Shown here piece after piece: positions 1-5,023 of a DNA stretch of 6,679 nt. Under the pieces are notes generated by a model. It was given only the letters and a program-made list of their open reading frames with translations. It had not been told where the DNA came from and did not search any database. The stretch spans positions 1-6,679 of the forward strand of contig USOJ01000058.1 in NCBI GenBank assembly GCA_900556195.1, given 5' to 3'. This stretch comes from an uncultured Eubacteriales bacterium (GTDB taxonomy: Bacteria; Bacillota; Clostridia; Christensenellales; Borkfalkiaceae). Each line of letters opens with the position of its first letter. The stretch's first letter is position 1. Position numbers and translations under genes: made by a program.

Positions 1-1
1 G

Positions 2-1252
2 AAAGTATCCGTGGTTTTCGCCGTATTGATTTTCGCGCTGTTCGCGGTCGTAATTATTATAATGGCGGTTACGATGCCCAAATACTCGGCGGCTCAAAAA
101 AATCTCGACGACGTTTCGGCGGCGGCGAGAGAAAACATAACCGGCGCGAGAGTCATAAGGGCGTTCGGCGCGGAGAACGAAGAAGTCGAAAACTACCGCA
201 AAAGAATAACCAAACTCGAAAAAACGCAGAATATAGCGGGAACGATTTCCGCGCTCTTAAATCCGCTTACGTTCGCGCTCGTCAATCTCGGCGTGGTCGC
301 GCTGCTCTATTTCGGCGGCGTAAGGGTTTATTCCGGCGCGCTTACCCAAGGTATGATAATCGCCTTATACGACTATATGTCGCAGATTCTGATAGAACTC
401 GTAAAGTTCGCGAATCTCGTAGTAACGGTATCCCGCGCGCTCGCATGCGGCAAGAGAATAGACGATATCTTGTCCATTAAACACGACGAAAGCCCGATAT
501 CCGACGAAGATAAATCCGACGCGTATATCGAATTCCGCGATGTAACCGTTTCGTATAACGGCGGCGGCGAAAGCCTTTCTCACGTCAACCTTAAAGTAGA
601 AAAAGGGCAGACCGTAGGCATTATCGGCGCGACGGGCAGCGGTAAAACGACCATGATAAGCCTGCTTACCAGAATTTATTCTCCGACGGGCGGTAAAGTC
701 TTTTTCGACGGTAAAAACGTTTCGGCTTATACGACCGAGGAACTCCGCGGTCGCATAAAAGTCGTTCTGCAAAAAACGGCTCTCTTTAAGGGCACTATAA
801 AAGACAACGTGCTTCTCGGCGCGACGGATAAGTCGGACGAAAATCTGAAACTTGCTCTTCGGACCGCGCAAGCCGAAGATTTCGTAGAGAAAAAGCAGGG
901 TGGAGCGAACGCCGAACTCGAACAGGGCGGCAAAAACCTTTCGGGCGGACAACGGCAAAGACTTTCCGTCGCAAGGGCGATAGCCGCAAAACCCGAAGTA
1001 CTTATATTGGACGACAGTTCGTCCGCGCTCGACTTTTTAACCGATCTCAATATGCGCAGGGCGATTTCTTCGCTCGACCCCAAGCCCACCACTTTTATCG
1101 TGTCGCAAAGGGCGGCGGCGGTCAAACACGCCGACGTTATAGTCGTGCTTGACGAAGGTAAAGAAGTAGGGATAGGCGACCGCGACGAATTGTACGAAAA
1201 CTGCCCCGTCTATCGCGAGATAGAATCTTCGCAGGAAAAGGGGGCGGAATAA
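2..1252 (+). CDS. ABC exporter half-transporter, degenerate-site subunit (5' truncated)
   Basis: This is the C-terminal 416 residues of a type IV (exporter-fold) ABC protein. The frame is open to the left edge, so the true start and about 160-170 residues (TM1-TM3) lie outside; the GTG at 11 is internal. A hydrophobic helix at bases 11-70 matches TM4, followed by the cytoplasmic loop and two more membrane segments up to about base 450. The nucleotide-binding domain follows: Walker A GATGSGKT at 626-649, signature LSGGQ at 938-952, Walker B LILDD ending at 1015, and switch region VSQR at about 1100-1111. The residue after the Walker B Asp is Asp, not the catalytic Glu, and the H-loop His is Gln. 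These are the hallmarks of the degenerate subunit of heterodimeric exporters such as TM287/288 or BmrCD. It overlaps the next gene by one base (TAATG), which implies coupled translation and partnership. The substrate (drug, lipid or peptide) cannot be read from sequence. Confidence 0.93.
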   Translation, partial: KVSVVFAVLIFALFAVVIIIMAVTMPKYSAAQKNLDDVSAAARENITGARVIRAFGAENEEVENYRKRITKLEKTQNIAGTISALLNPLTFALVNLGVVALLYFGGVRVYSGALTQGMIIALYDYMSQILIELVKFANLVVTVSRALACGKRIDDILSIKHDESPISDEDKSDAYIEFRDVTVSYNGGGESLSHVNLKVEKGQTVGIIGATGSGKTTMISLLTRIYSPTGGKVFFDGKNVSAYTTEELRGRIKVVLQKTALFKGTIKDNVLLGATDKSDENLKLALRTAQAEDFVEKKQGGANAELEQGGKNLSGGQRQRLSVARAIAAKPEVLILDDSSSALDFLTDLNMRRAISSLDPKPTTFIVSQRAAAVKHADVIVVLDEGKEVGIGDRDELYENCPVYREIESSQEKGAE

Positions 1253-3006
1253 TGAAAAAGAAAGCAAATAGCGGAGTAATCAAAAAACTCTGGAAATACG
1301 CTTATAAGTATCGTTTCGCGTTCGTATTGTCGCTTATAACCGCCGCGCTTTACGTGGCGGGGTCGCTGTATCTGCCTAAACTCTACGGCGAAATGACTAA
1401 CCTTATCGTCGGCAAAAACGACGTCGATTTAGACGGTATTTTAAGTCTCGGAATTCGCGCCGCGGCGATAATAGCGGCTGCCGCGTTGATGCAGTGGATA
1501 ACCGAAGCCGTGTGCGTAAAAATATCTGACGGGGTCGCCCGCTCGGTAAGAAAAGATCTGTTCGGAAAAATTCAGAAGTTGCCGCTCAAATATATCGACG
1601 GCAGACCTACGGGCGATATATTGTCCGTCGAAATAGGCGACGTAGACCGACTTGCCGACGGTATGTTGCTCGGATTTTCGAGGTTTTTCACGGGTATACT
1701 CACGATAATCGGAACGCTGGCATTTATGGTAAGTATTAACCCGATAATCGCCGTATGCGTGGCTTTAATAACTCCGTTGTCGCTCTTTACCGCAAAGTTC
1801 ATTACGGGCAGAACGTATAACAGATTCAAAGCGCAGGCGGAGATAACGGGCAGACAGACGTCGCTCGTCGAAGAAACTCTTTCGGCTATCCCGACGGTCA
1901 AGGCGAATCTTGCGGAAAACAAATTCGGCAACGACTTCGATAAGGTCAACGACGAACTCAAAGACTGTTCGTTCAAAGCCGTATTTTACTCGTCGCTTAC
2001 CAACCCCACCACGAGATTTATAAACGCCGTCGTGTACGCGGTAGTCGCGTGCGTCGGCGCGTTAATTGCGGTAAAGGGCAGCCCCACGGGGGCGTTCGCG
2101 GTAACGGCGGGGTCGCTCGTGTCGCTTTTGAGTTACGCCAACCGCTATACCAAACCGTTTAACGAAATCACTTCGGTATTGACCGAAATTACGGGTGCGA
2201 AAGCGTGCGCCGACAGAATTTTCAAGGTTCTTGACGAAGACGAAGAGATTATATACGACGGTGAAAAACAAGCCGAAACTCTGCAAGGCAAAGTCGACTT
2301 TAAGGACGTATATTTTTCTTACGATCCGAGTTTCAGACTCATACAGGACTTCAATCTGTCGGTAAATCCCGGCGAAAAGGTCGCAATCGTAGGTCCTACG
2401 GGCTGCGGGAAAACCACGCTTATTAACCTGATAATGAGATTTTACGACGTTACGAGCGGCGAAATCGATATGGACGGTATACCGAGTAAGCAGATCGAAC
2501 GTAAGAGTTTACGCCGCAATATCGGTATGGTTTTGCAGGATACCTGGATAAGAAAGGCGAGCGTAAAAGACAACGTGGCGATAGGCAACCCGAACGCAAC
2601 GCAGGAAGAGATCGAAGAAGCGTGCAAACGCGCGCATTGCCACGGGTTTATTTCAAGACTCCCCGACGGTTACGATACGATAATCGGCGAAGAGGGCTTG
2701 TCGCAGGGGCAGAAACAACTTATCTCGATTGCGAGAGTAATGCTTTGCCTGCCGCCCGTGCTTATACTCGACGAAGCGACTTCAAACATAGATACCCGCA
2801 CCGAAATGAAGATACAAAAGGCGTTTTACGAACTCACGGCGGGCAAAACTTCGTTTATGGTCGCGCACAGACTTTCGACTATTCGTTCCGCCGACCTTAT
2901 ACTGGTTATGAAAGACGGAAACGTTATAGAGCAGGGTAAGCACGCCGAACTTTTAGAGAAAAAAGGCTTTTATTATCAATTGTATAACAGCCAATTCGAA
3001 AAATAA
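1252..3006 (+). CDS. ABC exporter half-transporter, consensus-site subunit
   Basis: Complete 584-residue ABC exporter half, the usual family length, membrane-embedded and expected to pair with the preceding product. Six likely membrane segments lie near residues 22-46, 62-86, 141-163, 164-184, 252-276 and 280-303. The ATPase domain has Walker A GPTGCGKT at 381-388, signature LSQGQ at 483-487, Walker B LILDE with catalytic Glu508, D-loop SNID, and H-loop His539 (MVAHRLSTI). LSQGQ differs from canonical LSGGQ at the third position. This signature would face the degenerate Walker A/B of the partner, while the partner's intact LSGGQ faces this subunit's intact Walker A/B, so one catalytic and one degenerate ATP site result. 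The ATG overlaps the upstream TAA by one base, and a purine-rich AAAAGGGGG run at 1237-1245 can serve as ribosome binding site. The likely role is ATP-driven export; the substrate is unknown. Single-letter differences from BmrD or TM288-like proteins were not compared by alignment. Confidence 0.95.
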   Translation: MKKKANSGVIKKLWKYAYKYRFAFVLSLITAALYVAGSLYLPKLYGEMTNLIVGKNDVDLDGILSLGIRAAAIIAAAALMQWITEAVCVKISDGVARSVRKDLFGKIQKLPLKYIDGRPTGDILSVEIGDVDRLADGMLLGFSRFFTGILTIIGTLAFMVSINPIIAVCVALITPLSLFTAKFITGRTYNRFKAQAEITGRQTSLVEETLSAIPTVKANLAENKFGNDFDKVNDELKDCSFKAVFYSSLTNPTTRFINAVVYAVVACVGALIAVKGSPTGAFAVTAGSLVSLLSYANRYTKPFNEITSVLTEITGAKACADRIFKVLDEDEEIIYDGEKQAETLQGKVDFKDVYFSYDPSFRLIQDFNLSVNPGEKVAIVGPTGCGKTTLINLIMRFYDVTSGEIDMDGIPSKQIERKSLRRNIGMVLQDTWIRKASVKDNVAIGNPNATQEEIEEACKRAHCHGFISRLPDGYDTIIGEEGLSQGQKQLISIARVMLCLPPVLILDEATSNIDTRTEMKIQKAFYELTAGKTSFMVAHRLSTIRSADLILVMKDGNVIEQGKHAELLEKKGFYYQLYNSQFEK

Positions 3007-3007
3007 A

Positions 3008-3021
3008 TCGAAAATTTTCGA
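3008..3021. repeat. 14-bp perfect palindrome TCGAAAATTTTCGA
   Basis: A perfect 14-bp palindrome begins two bases after the exporter stop codon and ends seven bases before the -35 box of the next promoter. It has no loop and no following T-tract, so it is a poor intrinsic terminator. Its place suggests a possible operator or an AT-rich upstream promoter element, but an AT-rich palindrome of this size can arise by chance. Confidence 0.4.
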
Positions 3022-3028
3022 AAGTCGC

Positions 3029-3057
3029 TTGCAAACCGAAAAAATTGCGTATACAAT
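3029..3057 (+). promoter_or_regulatory. Sigma-A-type promoter for the DUF1292 gene
   Basis: The -35 box TTGCAA (3029-3034) and -10 box TACAAT (3052-3057) are separated by 17 bp, the optimal spacing, each one mismatch from consensus. Transcription should begin near 3064, giving a leader of about 16 nt that holds the AAGGAG ribosome binding site (3067-3072) seven bases before the ATG. The DUF1292 gene can thus be transcribed separately from the exporter genes. Confidence 0.7.
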
Positions 3058-3079
3058 ATTATAAAAAAGGAGAAAGGCA

Positions 3080-3376
3080 ATGATCGACGAAAAAGATTTG
3101 GAATTTAACGCAGACGAAGACGACGTAATAGTTTTGCAAGGACCCGACGGCGAAGAAGTAGAGTTCGAAGAAATCGCGGATATAACGCTCGGCGAGCATT
3201 TTTACGTTATTTTGCAACCCGTAGAACGCCCCGAAGATATGGGGCAGGACGAAGCGGTAGTATTCGAAGTTGTCGCGGGCGAAGAGAACGACGAGTTCGT
3301 AGTAGTCGACGACGAAGACGTAATAGACGAAGTCTTTACCGAATACAATCGTTTATACGACGAGCAAAACTCGTAA
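3080..3376 (+). CDS. DUF1292 family small acidic protein
   Basis: The 98-residue product is strongly acidic, with 35 Asp/Glu against only three Lys/Arg. It has the DUF1292 (YrzB-like) pattern: an N-terminal strand and turn DVIVLQGPDGEEVEFEEI (15-32), a hydrophobic strand FYVILQPV (41-48), EAVVFEVV (58-65), and a C-terminal FVVVDDEDVIDEVF segment (73-86) followed by a helix. This family of short cytoplasmic proteins is widespread in Bacillota. In many of those genomes it sits near the Holliday-junction resolvase ruvX and the IreB family, but its biochemical role is not established and those neighbours are absent here. The ATG is well placed behind AAGGAG and has its own promoter. No signal peptide or membrane segment is visible. 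The family call rests on recognising the motif pattern, not on a search. Confidence 0.85.
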   Translation: MIDEKDLEFNADEDDVIVLQGPDGEEVEFEEIADITLGEHFYVILQPVERPEDMGQDEAVVFEVVAGEENDEFVVVDDEDVIDEVFTEYNRLYDEQNS

Positions 3377-3390
3377 ACAAAAATCATTAT

Positions 3391-3438
3391 CTCGCTTTCG
3401 CGATGACGTAATAACACCGTTATTGCGTCAATGGCGAG
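3391..3438. repeat. Long imperfect palindrome / hairpin
   Basis: Bases 3404-3415 and 3419-3430 form a 12-bp stem with one G-U pair (TGACGTAATAAC against GTTATTGCGTCA) around a three-base loop ACC. An outer CTCGC/GCGAG stem (3391-3395 with 3434-3438) encloses it across an asymmetric internal loop. It begins 14 bases after the DUF1292 stop and could slow or end transcription. However, no T-tract follows on either strand, so it is not called a terminator. It is better explained as part of the repeat cluster to its right. Confidence 0.6.
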
Positions 3439-3469
3439 TTAAATAATTTGCTTGCAAGGATTATTTAAC
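3438..3469. repeat. Stem-loop with 10-bp perfect stem
   Basis: GTTAAATAAT (3438-3447) is perfectly complementary to ATTATTTAAC (3460-3469). The 12-base loop contains a further TTGC/GCAA pairing. The hairpin directly abuts the preceding palindrome and lacks a GC-rich stem or T-tract, so it is unlikely to be a classical terminator. Confidence 0.6.
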
Positions 3470-3483
3470 GAAGGTATTCATAA

Positions 3484-3546
3484 GGCGATTGCAATTGAGT
3501 ATCAATTGCTTAAACGTTAGTTTCAAACGCGTTAGCGTTAATCGCC
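3484..3546. repeat. 63-nt four-way-junction (cloverleaf-like) palindromic unit
   Basis: An outer 7-bp stem, GGCGATT (3484-3490) with AATCGCC (3540-3546), encloses three hairpins in a row: GCAATTG/CAATTGC with loop AGTAT (3491-3509), AAAC/GTTT with loop GTTA (3512-3523), and AACGC/GCGTT with loop GTTA (3526-3539). Only two dinucleotide spacers are unpaired. All stems are perfect Watson-Crick pairs, so either strand can fold. It lacks the loop sequences of a tRNA. It may be a structured non-coding RNA or, more likely, part of an intergenic palindromic repeat. Confidence 0.5.
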
Positions 3547-3559
3547 GAATAGCAGTAGC

Positions 3560-3619
3560 GTGGCAATCCCGAAGAGGGGGCGACCTGCCTAGGGGGTTTC
3601 GCTTACGCTCAACATGACA
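3560..3619 (-). repeat. Dispersed intergenic repeat resembling the TGTCATnnTGAGCG class
   Basis: Read on the minus strand, 3619 to 3588 contains TGTCATGTTGAGCG, then TAAGCGAAACCCCCTAGG. Further on, the + strand GTGGCAATCCC (3560-3570) is GGGATTGCCAC on the minus strand. These modules resemble short palindromic repeats scattered in many bacterial genomes, whose spurious translations contain CHVERKRN- or CHAERSEAS-like strings. Here the minus-strand frame indeed reads CHVERKRNP. I therefore treat it as a repeat and not a gene. The identification is by recognition of the pattern, without copies visible elsewhere in the window. Confidence 0.5.
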
Positions 3620-3652
3620 CGATACACAGGTTATTTCGTCATTATAATATAA

Positions 3653-3666
3653 GCGCGCACGCGCGC
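3653..3666. other. Alternating purine-pyrimidine tract (GC-rich)
   Basis: GCGCGCACGCGCGC is a 14-base strictly alternating purine-pyrimidine run and an inverted repeat around AC. Such runs can adopt left-handed DNA under supercoiling. It lies about 95-105 bases upstream of the S10 operon -35 box. A regulatory role is only conjecture. Confidence 0.3.
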
Positions 3667-3672
3667 GGGAGT

Positions 3673-3742
3673 AAAACGAACGGAAAACACGCCGAAAATA
3701 GCGACCGAAAACGTCGAATAAAAAAATTAAAAAAATATTTTT
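3673..3742 (+). promoter_or_regulatory. Spaced A-tracts upstream of the S10 promoter (bend / UP-like region)
   Basis: A-runs of four or more start at 3673, 3684, 3695, 3708, 3720 and 3729, with a T5 run at 3738-3742. The spacing of 9-13 bases is close to one helical turn, which favours intrinsic curvature. The last two tracts (A7 at 3720-3726 and 3729-3735) and the T5 run lie 18-40 bases upstream of the -35 box, near where an AT-rich UP element would contact the RNA polymerase alpha subunit. This fits a highly expressed ribosomal protein promoter. No binding site for a specific regulator is recognised. Confidence 0.45.
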
Positions 3743-3759
3743 CAGGTAGTGAAAATCGT

Positions 3760-3788
3760 TTGACAATAGTTTTTCGTTATGGTATGAT
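3760..3788 (+). promoter_or_regulatory. Strong sigma-A-type promoter of the S10 operon
   Basis: A perfect -35 box TTGACA (3760-3765) is followed after exactly 17 bp by TATGAT (3783-3788), one mismatch from TATAAT. Initiation is expected at about 3794-3796, giving an untranslated leader of about 250 nt before rpsJ. This is the best promoter in the window and matches the high demand for ribosomal proteins. Confidence 0.85.
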
Positions 3789-3794
3789 ATGTAG

Positions 3795-4048
3795 GCTGTG
3801 TTAAATAGGGTTGAGATGAAAAGTTACTTCAAACCCAACGCTTGGTCGTCGGCTCCGGAACCGCGGCGAAAGTAGGGAAGATAATTTTCATTGACAAATG
3901 CGGGGGCACGACCTCTGCGACTAACTGCGCCAAAGGCAGTATAAGGTCATTCGCGAAACACACAGCAGCGAGTGATTTTTTTATTGTTAAGCGCGCGACA
4001 CACACGGCAATGTTGACAATACGTTAGTATAAAATCGGAGGTAACACA
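3795..4048 (+). ncRNA. Structured 5' leader of the S10 operon (putative ribosomal-protein leader)
   Basis: The leader between the promoter and rpsJ can fold into successive hairpins. The first pairs GTGTT and GGGTT (3798-3802, 3808-3812) with AACCC and AACGC (3832-3841), leaving an AAATA bulge. The second has GGTCGT (3844-3849) with ACGACC (3908-3913), then GCTCC (3852-3856) with GGGGC (3903-3907), and an inner CATT/AATG hairpin (3889-3900). The third is ACTGC (3924-3928) with GCAGT (3936-3940). A terminator hairpin follows, then ATTGTTAA (3983-3990) with TTGACAAT (4013-4020). In E. coli an S10 leader binds L4, which controls both transcription and translation. Which ligand acts here is inferred, and the fold was drawn by eye without energy calculation. 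Confidence 0.6.
3943..3982 (+). terminator. Intrinsic terminator / attenuator in the S10 leader
   Basis: TCATTCGC (3947-3954) pairs with GCGAGTGA (3968-3975), 8 bp with one G-U pair and a 13-base loop, immediately followed by seven Ts (3976-3982). The stem can extend through AAGG (3943-3946) pairing with the first Ts. It lies downstream of the promoter and 66 bases before rpsJ. As a normal gene-end terminator it would silence the operon, so conditional readthrough (attenuation) is the reasonable reading. Confidence 0.72.
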
Positions 4049-4348
4049 ATGGCAGGTCAGAAAATCAGGATCAAGTTGGCGGCTTACGACAATAAAACCG
4101 TAGACCAGGCAACCGAAAGAATCGTTGAAACGATGAAAAAAGCGGGCGCGAAGATAAGCGGCCCGATTCCCCTTCCCACCGAAAAGGAAGTGGTTACGAT
4201 CCTTCGTTCTCCCCACAAGGATAAGGACAGCCGCGAGCAGTTCGAGATAAGAACTCACAAAAGACTTATCGACATTTATTCGACGAACGCGAAAATACTC
4301 GACAGCATCCATCTTCCTGCGGGCGTAGACGTAAAAATCAAACTTTAA
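4049..4348 (+). CDS. rpsJ: 30S ribosomal protein S10 (NusE)
   Basis: S10 belongs to the 30S subunit head and also acts as NusE with NusB in transcription antitermination and NusG contact. The 99-residue protein shows family blocks KIRIKLAAYD (5-14), GPIPLPT (38-44), SREQFEIRTHKRLID (61-75) and the C-terminal LPAGVDVKIKL (89-99). The segment between IDI and LPAG has 12 residues (YSTNAKILDSIH), against 15 in Bacillus subtilis S10 as I recall it, so the protein is three residues shorter than the usual 102. The ATG follows an excellent GGAGGT (4037-4042) with a six-base gap. It is the first gene of the S10 operon, behind the long leader, and 31 nt precede rplC. Neither tuf nor fusA lies upstream, unlike in many Bacillota. 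Confidence 0.98.
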   Translation: MAGQKIRIKLAAYDNKTVDQATERIVETMKKAGAKISGPIPLPTEKEVVTILRSPHKDKDSREQFEIRTHKRLIDIYSTNAKILDSIHLPAGVDVKIKL

Positions 4349-4379
4349 TTTCAAAAATAATCGGAGGTGAACTTTATCT

Positions 4380-5009
4380 ATGAATAAAGCAATCATTGGA
4401 AAAAAATTGGGCATGACCCAGATCTTTTCCGCAGACGGAAAAGTAATCCCCGTAACGGTCGTCGAAGCGGGTCCGTGCCCGGTAGTTCAGATCAAGACTA
4501 CCGAAAAGGACGGTTACGCGGCGGTTAAGGTAGGCTTCGGCAAAGTCGAAGAAAAAGACCTTAACAAACCCGATAACGGACAATTCAAAAAAGCAGGCGT
4601 AGAACCCCGGAAGGTTCTTAAAGAATTCAAATTCGACGACTGCGGCAAGTATGCGGTAGGTCAGAGCCTTACGGTCGAAACTTTCGCCGCGGGCGATCAC
4701 GTAGACGTAGTAGGCCTTACCAAAGGACACGGCTTCACGGGCGTTATCAAGAGATGGAATCAGCACCGTCTTAAAATGACTCACGGCGTAGGCCCCGTTC
4801 ACAGAGAAGTAGGTTCTATGGGCGCGAACAGCAGTCCGTCGAGAGTTTTCAAGAACAAGCGCATGCCCGGTCAGTACGGTAACGAAAGAGTAACCGTTCA
4901 GAACCTTGAAATCGTCAAGGTAGACGCGGCGAGAAACGTACTCCTTATAAAGGGTGCTATTCCCGGTCCCAAGGGCGGAATCGTAACGGTTACCGACAGC
5001 GTTAAATAA
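4380..5009 (+). CDS. rplC: 50S ribosomal protein L3
   Basis: L3 is an early assembly protein of the 50S subunit whose extension reaches toward the peptidyl transferase centre. The 209-residue product has typical length and blocks: GKKLGMTQIF (7-16), KGHGFTGVIKRW (115-126), HREVGSMG (141-148), MPGQYGNERVTVQNL (162-176) and VDAARNVLLIKGAIPG (181-196). The ATG is preceded by GGAGGTGA (4363-4370) with a nine-base gap. It follows rpsJ by 31 nt and precedes rplD by 14 nt, as expected in the S10 operon. At the position of the E. coli Gln methylation site (GSIGQN) this protein reads GSMGAN, so that PrmB-type modification is not expected. No frameshift is seen. Confidence 0.98.
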   Translation: MNKAIIGKKLGMTQIFSADGKVIPVTVVEAGPCPVVQIKTTEKDGYAAVKVGFGKVEEKDLNKPDNGQFKKAGVEPRKVLKEFKFDDCGKYAVGQSLTVETFAAGDHVDVVGLTKGHGFTGVIKRWNQHRLKMTHGVGPVHREVGSMGANSSPSRVFKNKRMPGQYGNERVTVQNLEIVKVDAARNVLLIKGAIPGPKGGIVTVTDSVK

Positions 5010-5023
5010 GGAGCGTGAAGAAA

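Larger units (their letters stand above)
3403..3642. mobile_element. Putative MITE-like non-coding element with imperfect inverted ends
   Basis: ATGACGTAATAAC at 3403-3415 and GTTATTTCGTCAT at 3630-3642 are inverted copies matching at 12 of 13 positions. Between them lie nested palindromes and no credible gene. A 7-bp direct repeat TCATTAT occurs at 3384-3390 and 3639-3645, but it overlaps the right inverted end and so does not define a clean target duplication. A third copy of the core, GTTATTGCGTCA, sits at 3419-3430. The structure suggests a miniature inverted-repeat element or a remnant, moved in trans if at all. Other copies in the genome would be needed to confirm it, so the boundaries are tentative. 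Confidence 0.35.

Noticed and set aside
3484..3546. tRNA gene suggested by a cloverleaf with a 7-bp closing stem
   Set aside because: It lacks the T-loop and anticodon-loop sequences, arm sizes are wrong, and it is too short.
3643..3648. TATAAT as a -10 box in the repeat region
   Set aside because: No acceptable -35 hexamer is found at 16-18 bases upstream.
3461..3766. Minus-strand 101-codon frame containing CHVERKRNP
   Set aside because: The string is a known by-product of translating intergenic repeats; the frame crosses the palindromes and the S10 promoter.
3852..3870. T-box-like string GGAACCGCGG in the leader
   Set aside because: The required preceding bases and specifier architecture are absent, and the terminator is about 80 bases away instead of adjacent.
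3842..4027. Plus-strand frame within the S10 leader, starting at TTG
   Set aside because: It has no ribosome binding site, runs through the terminator hairpin and T-tract, and resembles no family.
4013..4035. TTGACA near TATAAA, possible second rpsJ promoter
   Set aside because: The boxes are only 9-11 bases apart, too close for a sigma-A promoter, and the TTGACA is part of a leader stem.
5015..5023. Alternative GTG start for rplD
   Set aside because: It lies one base from the Shine-Dalgarno, while ATG 5024 has good spacing and gives the standard L4 N-terminus and length.
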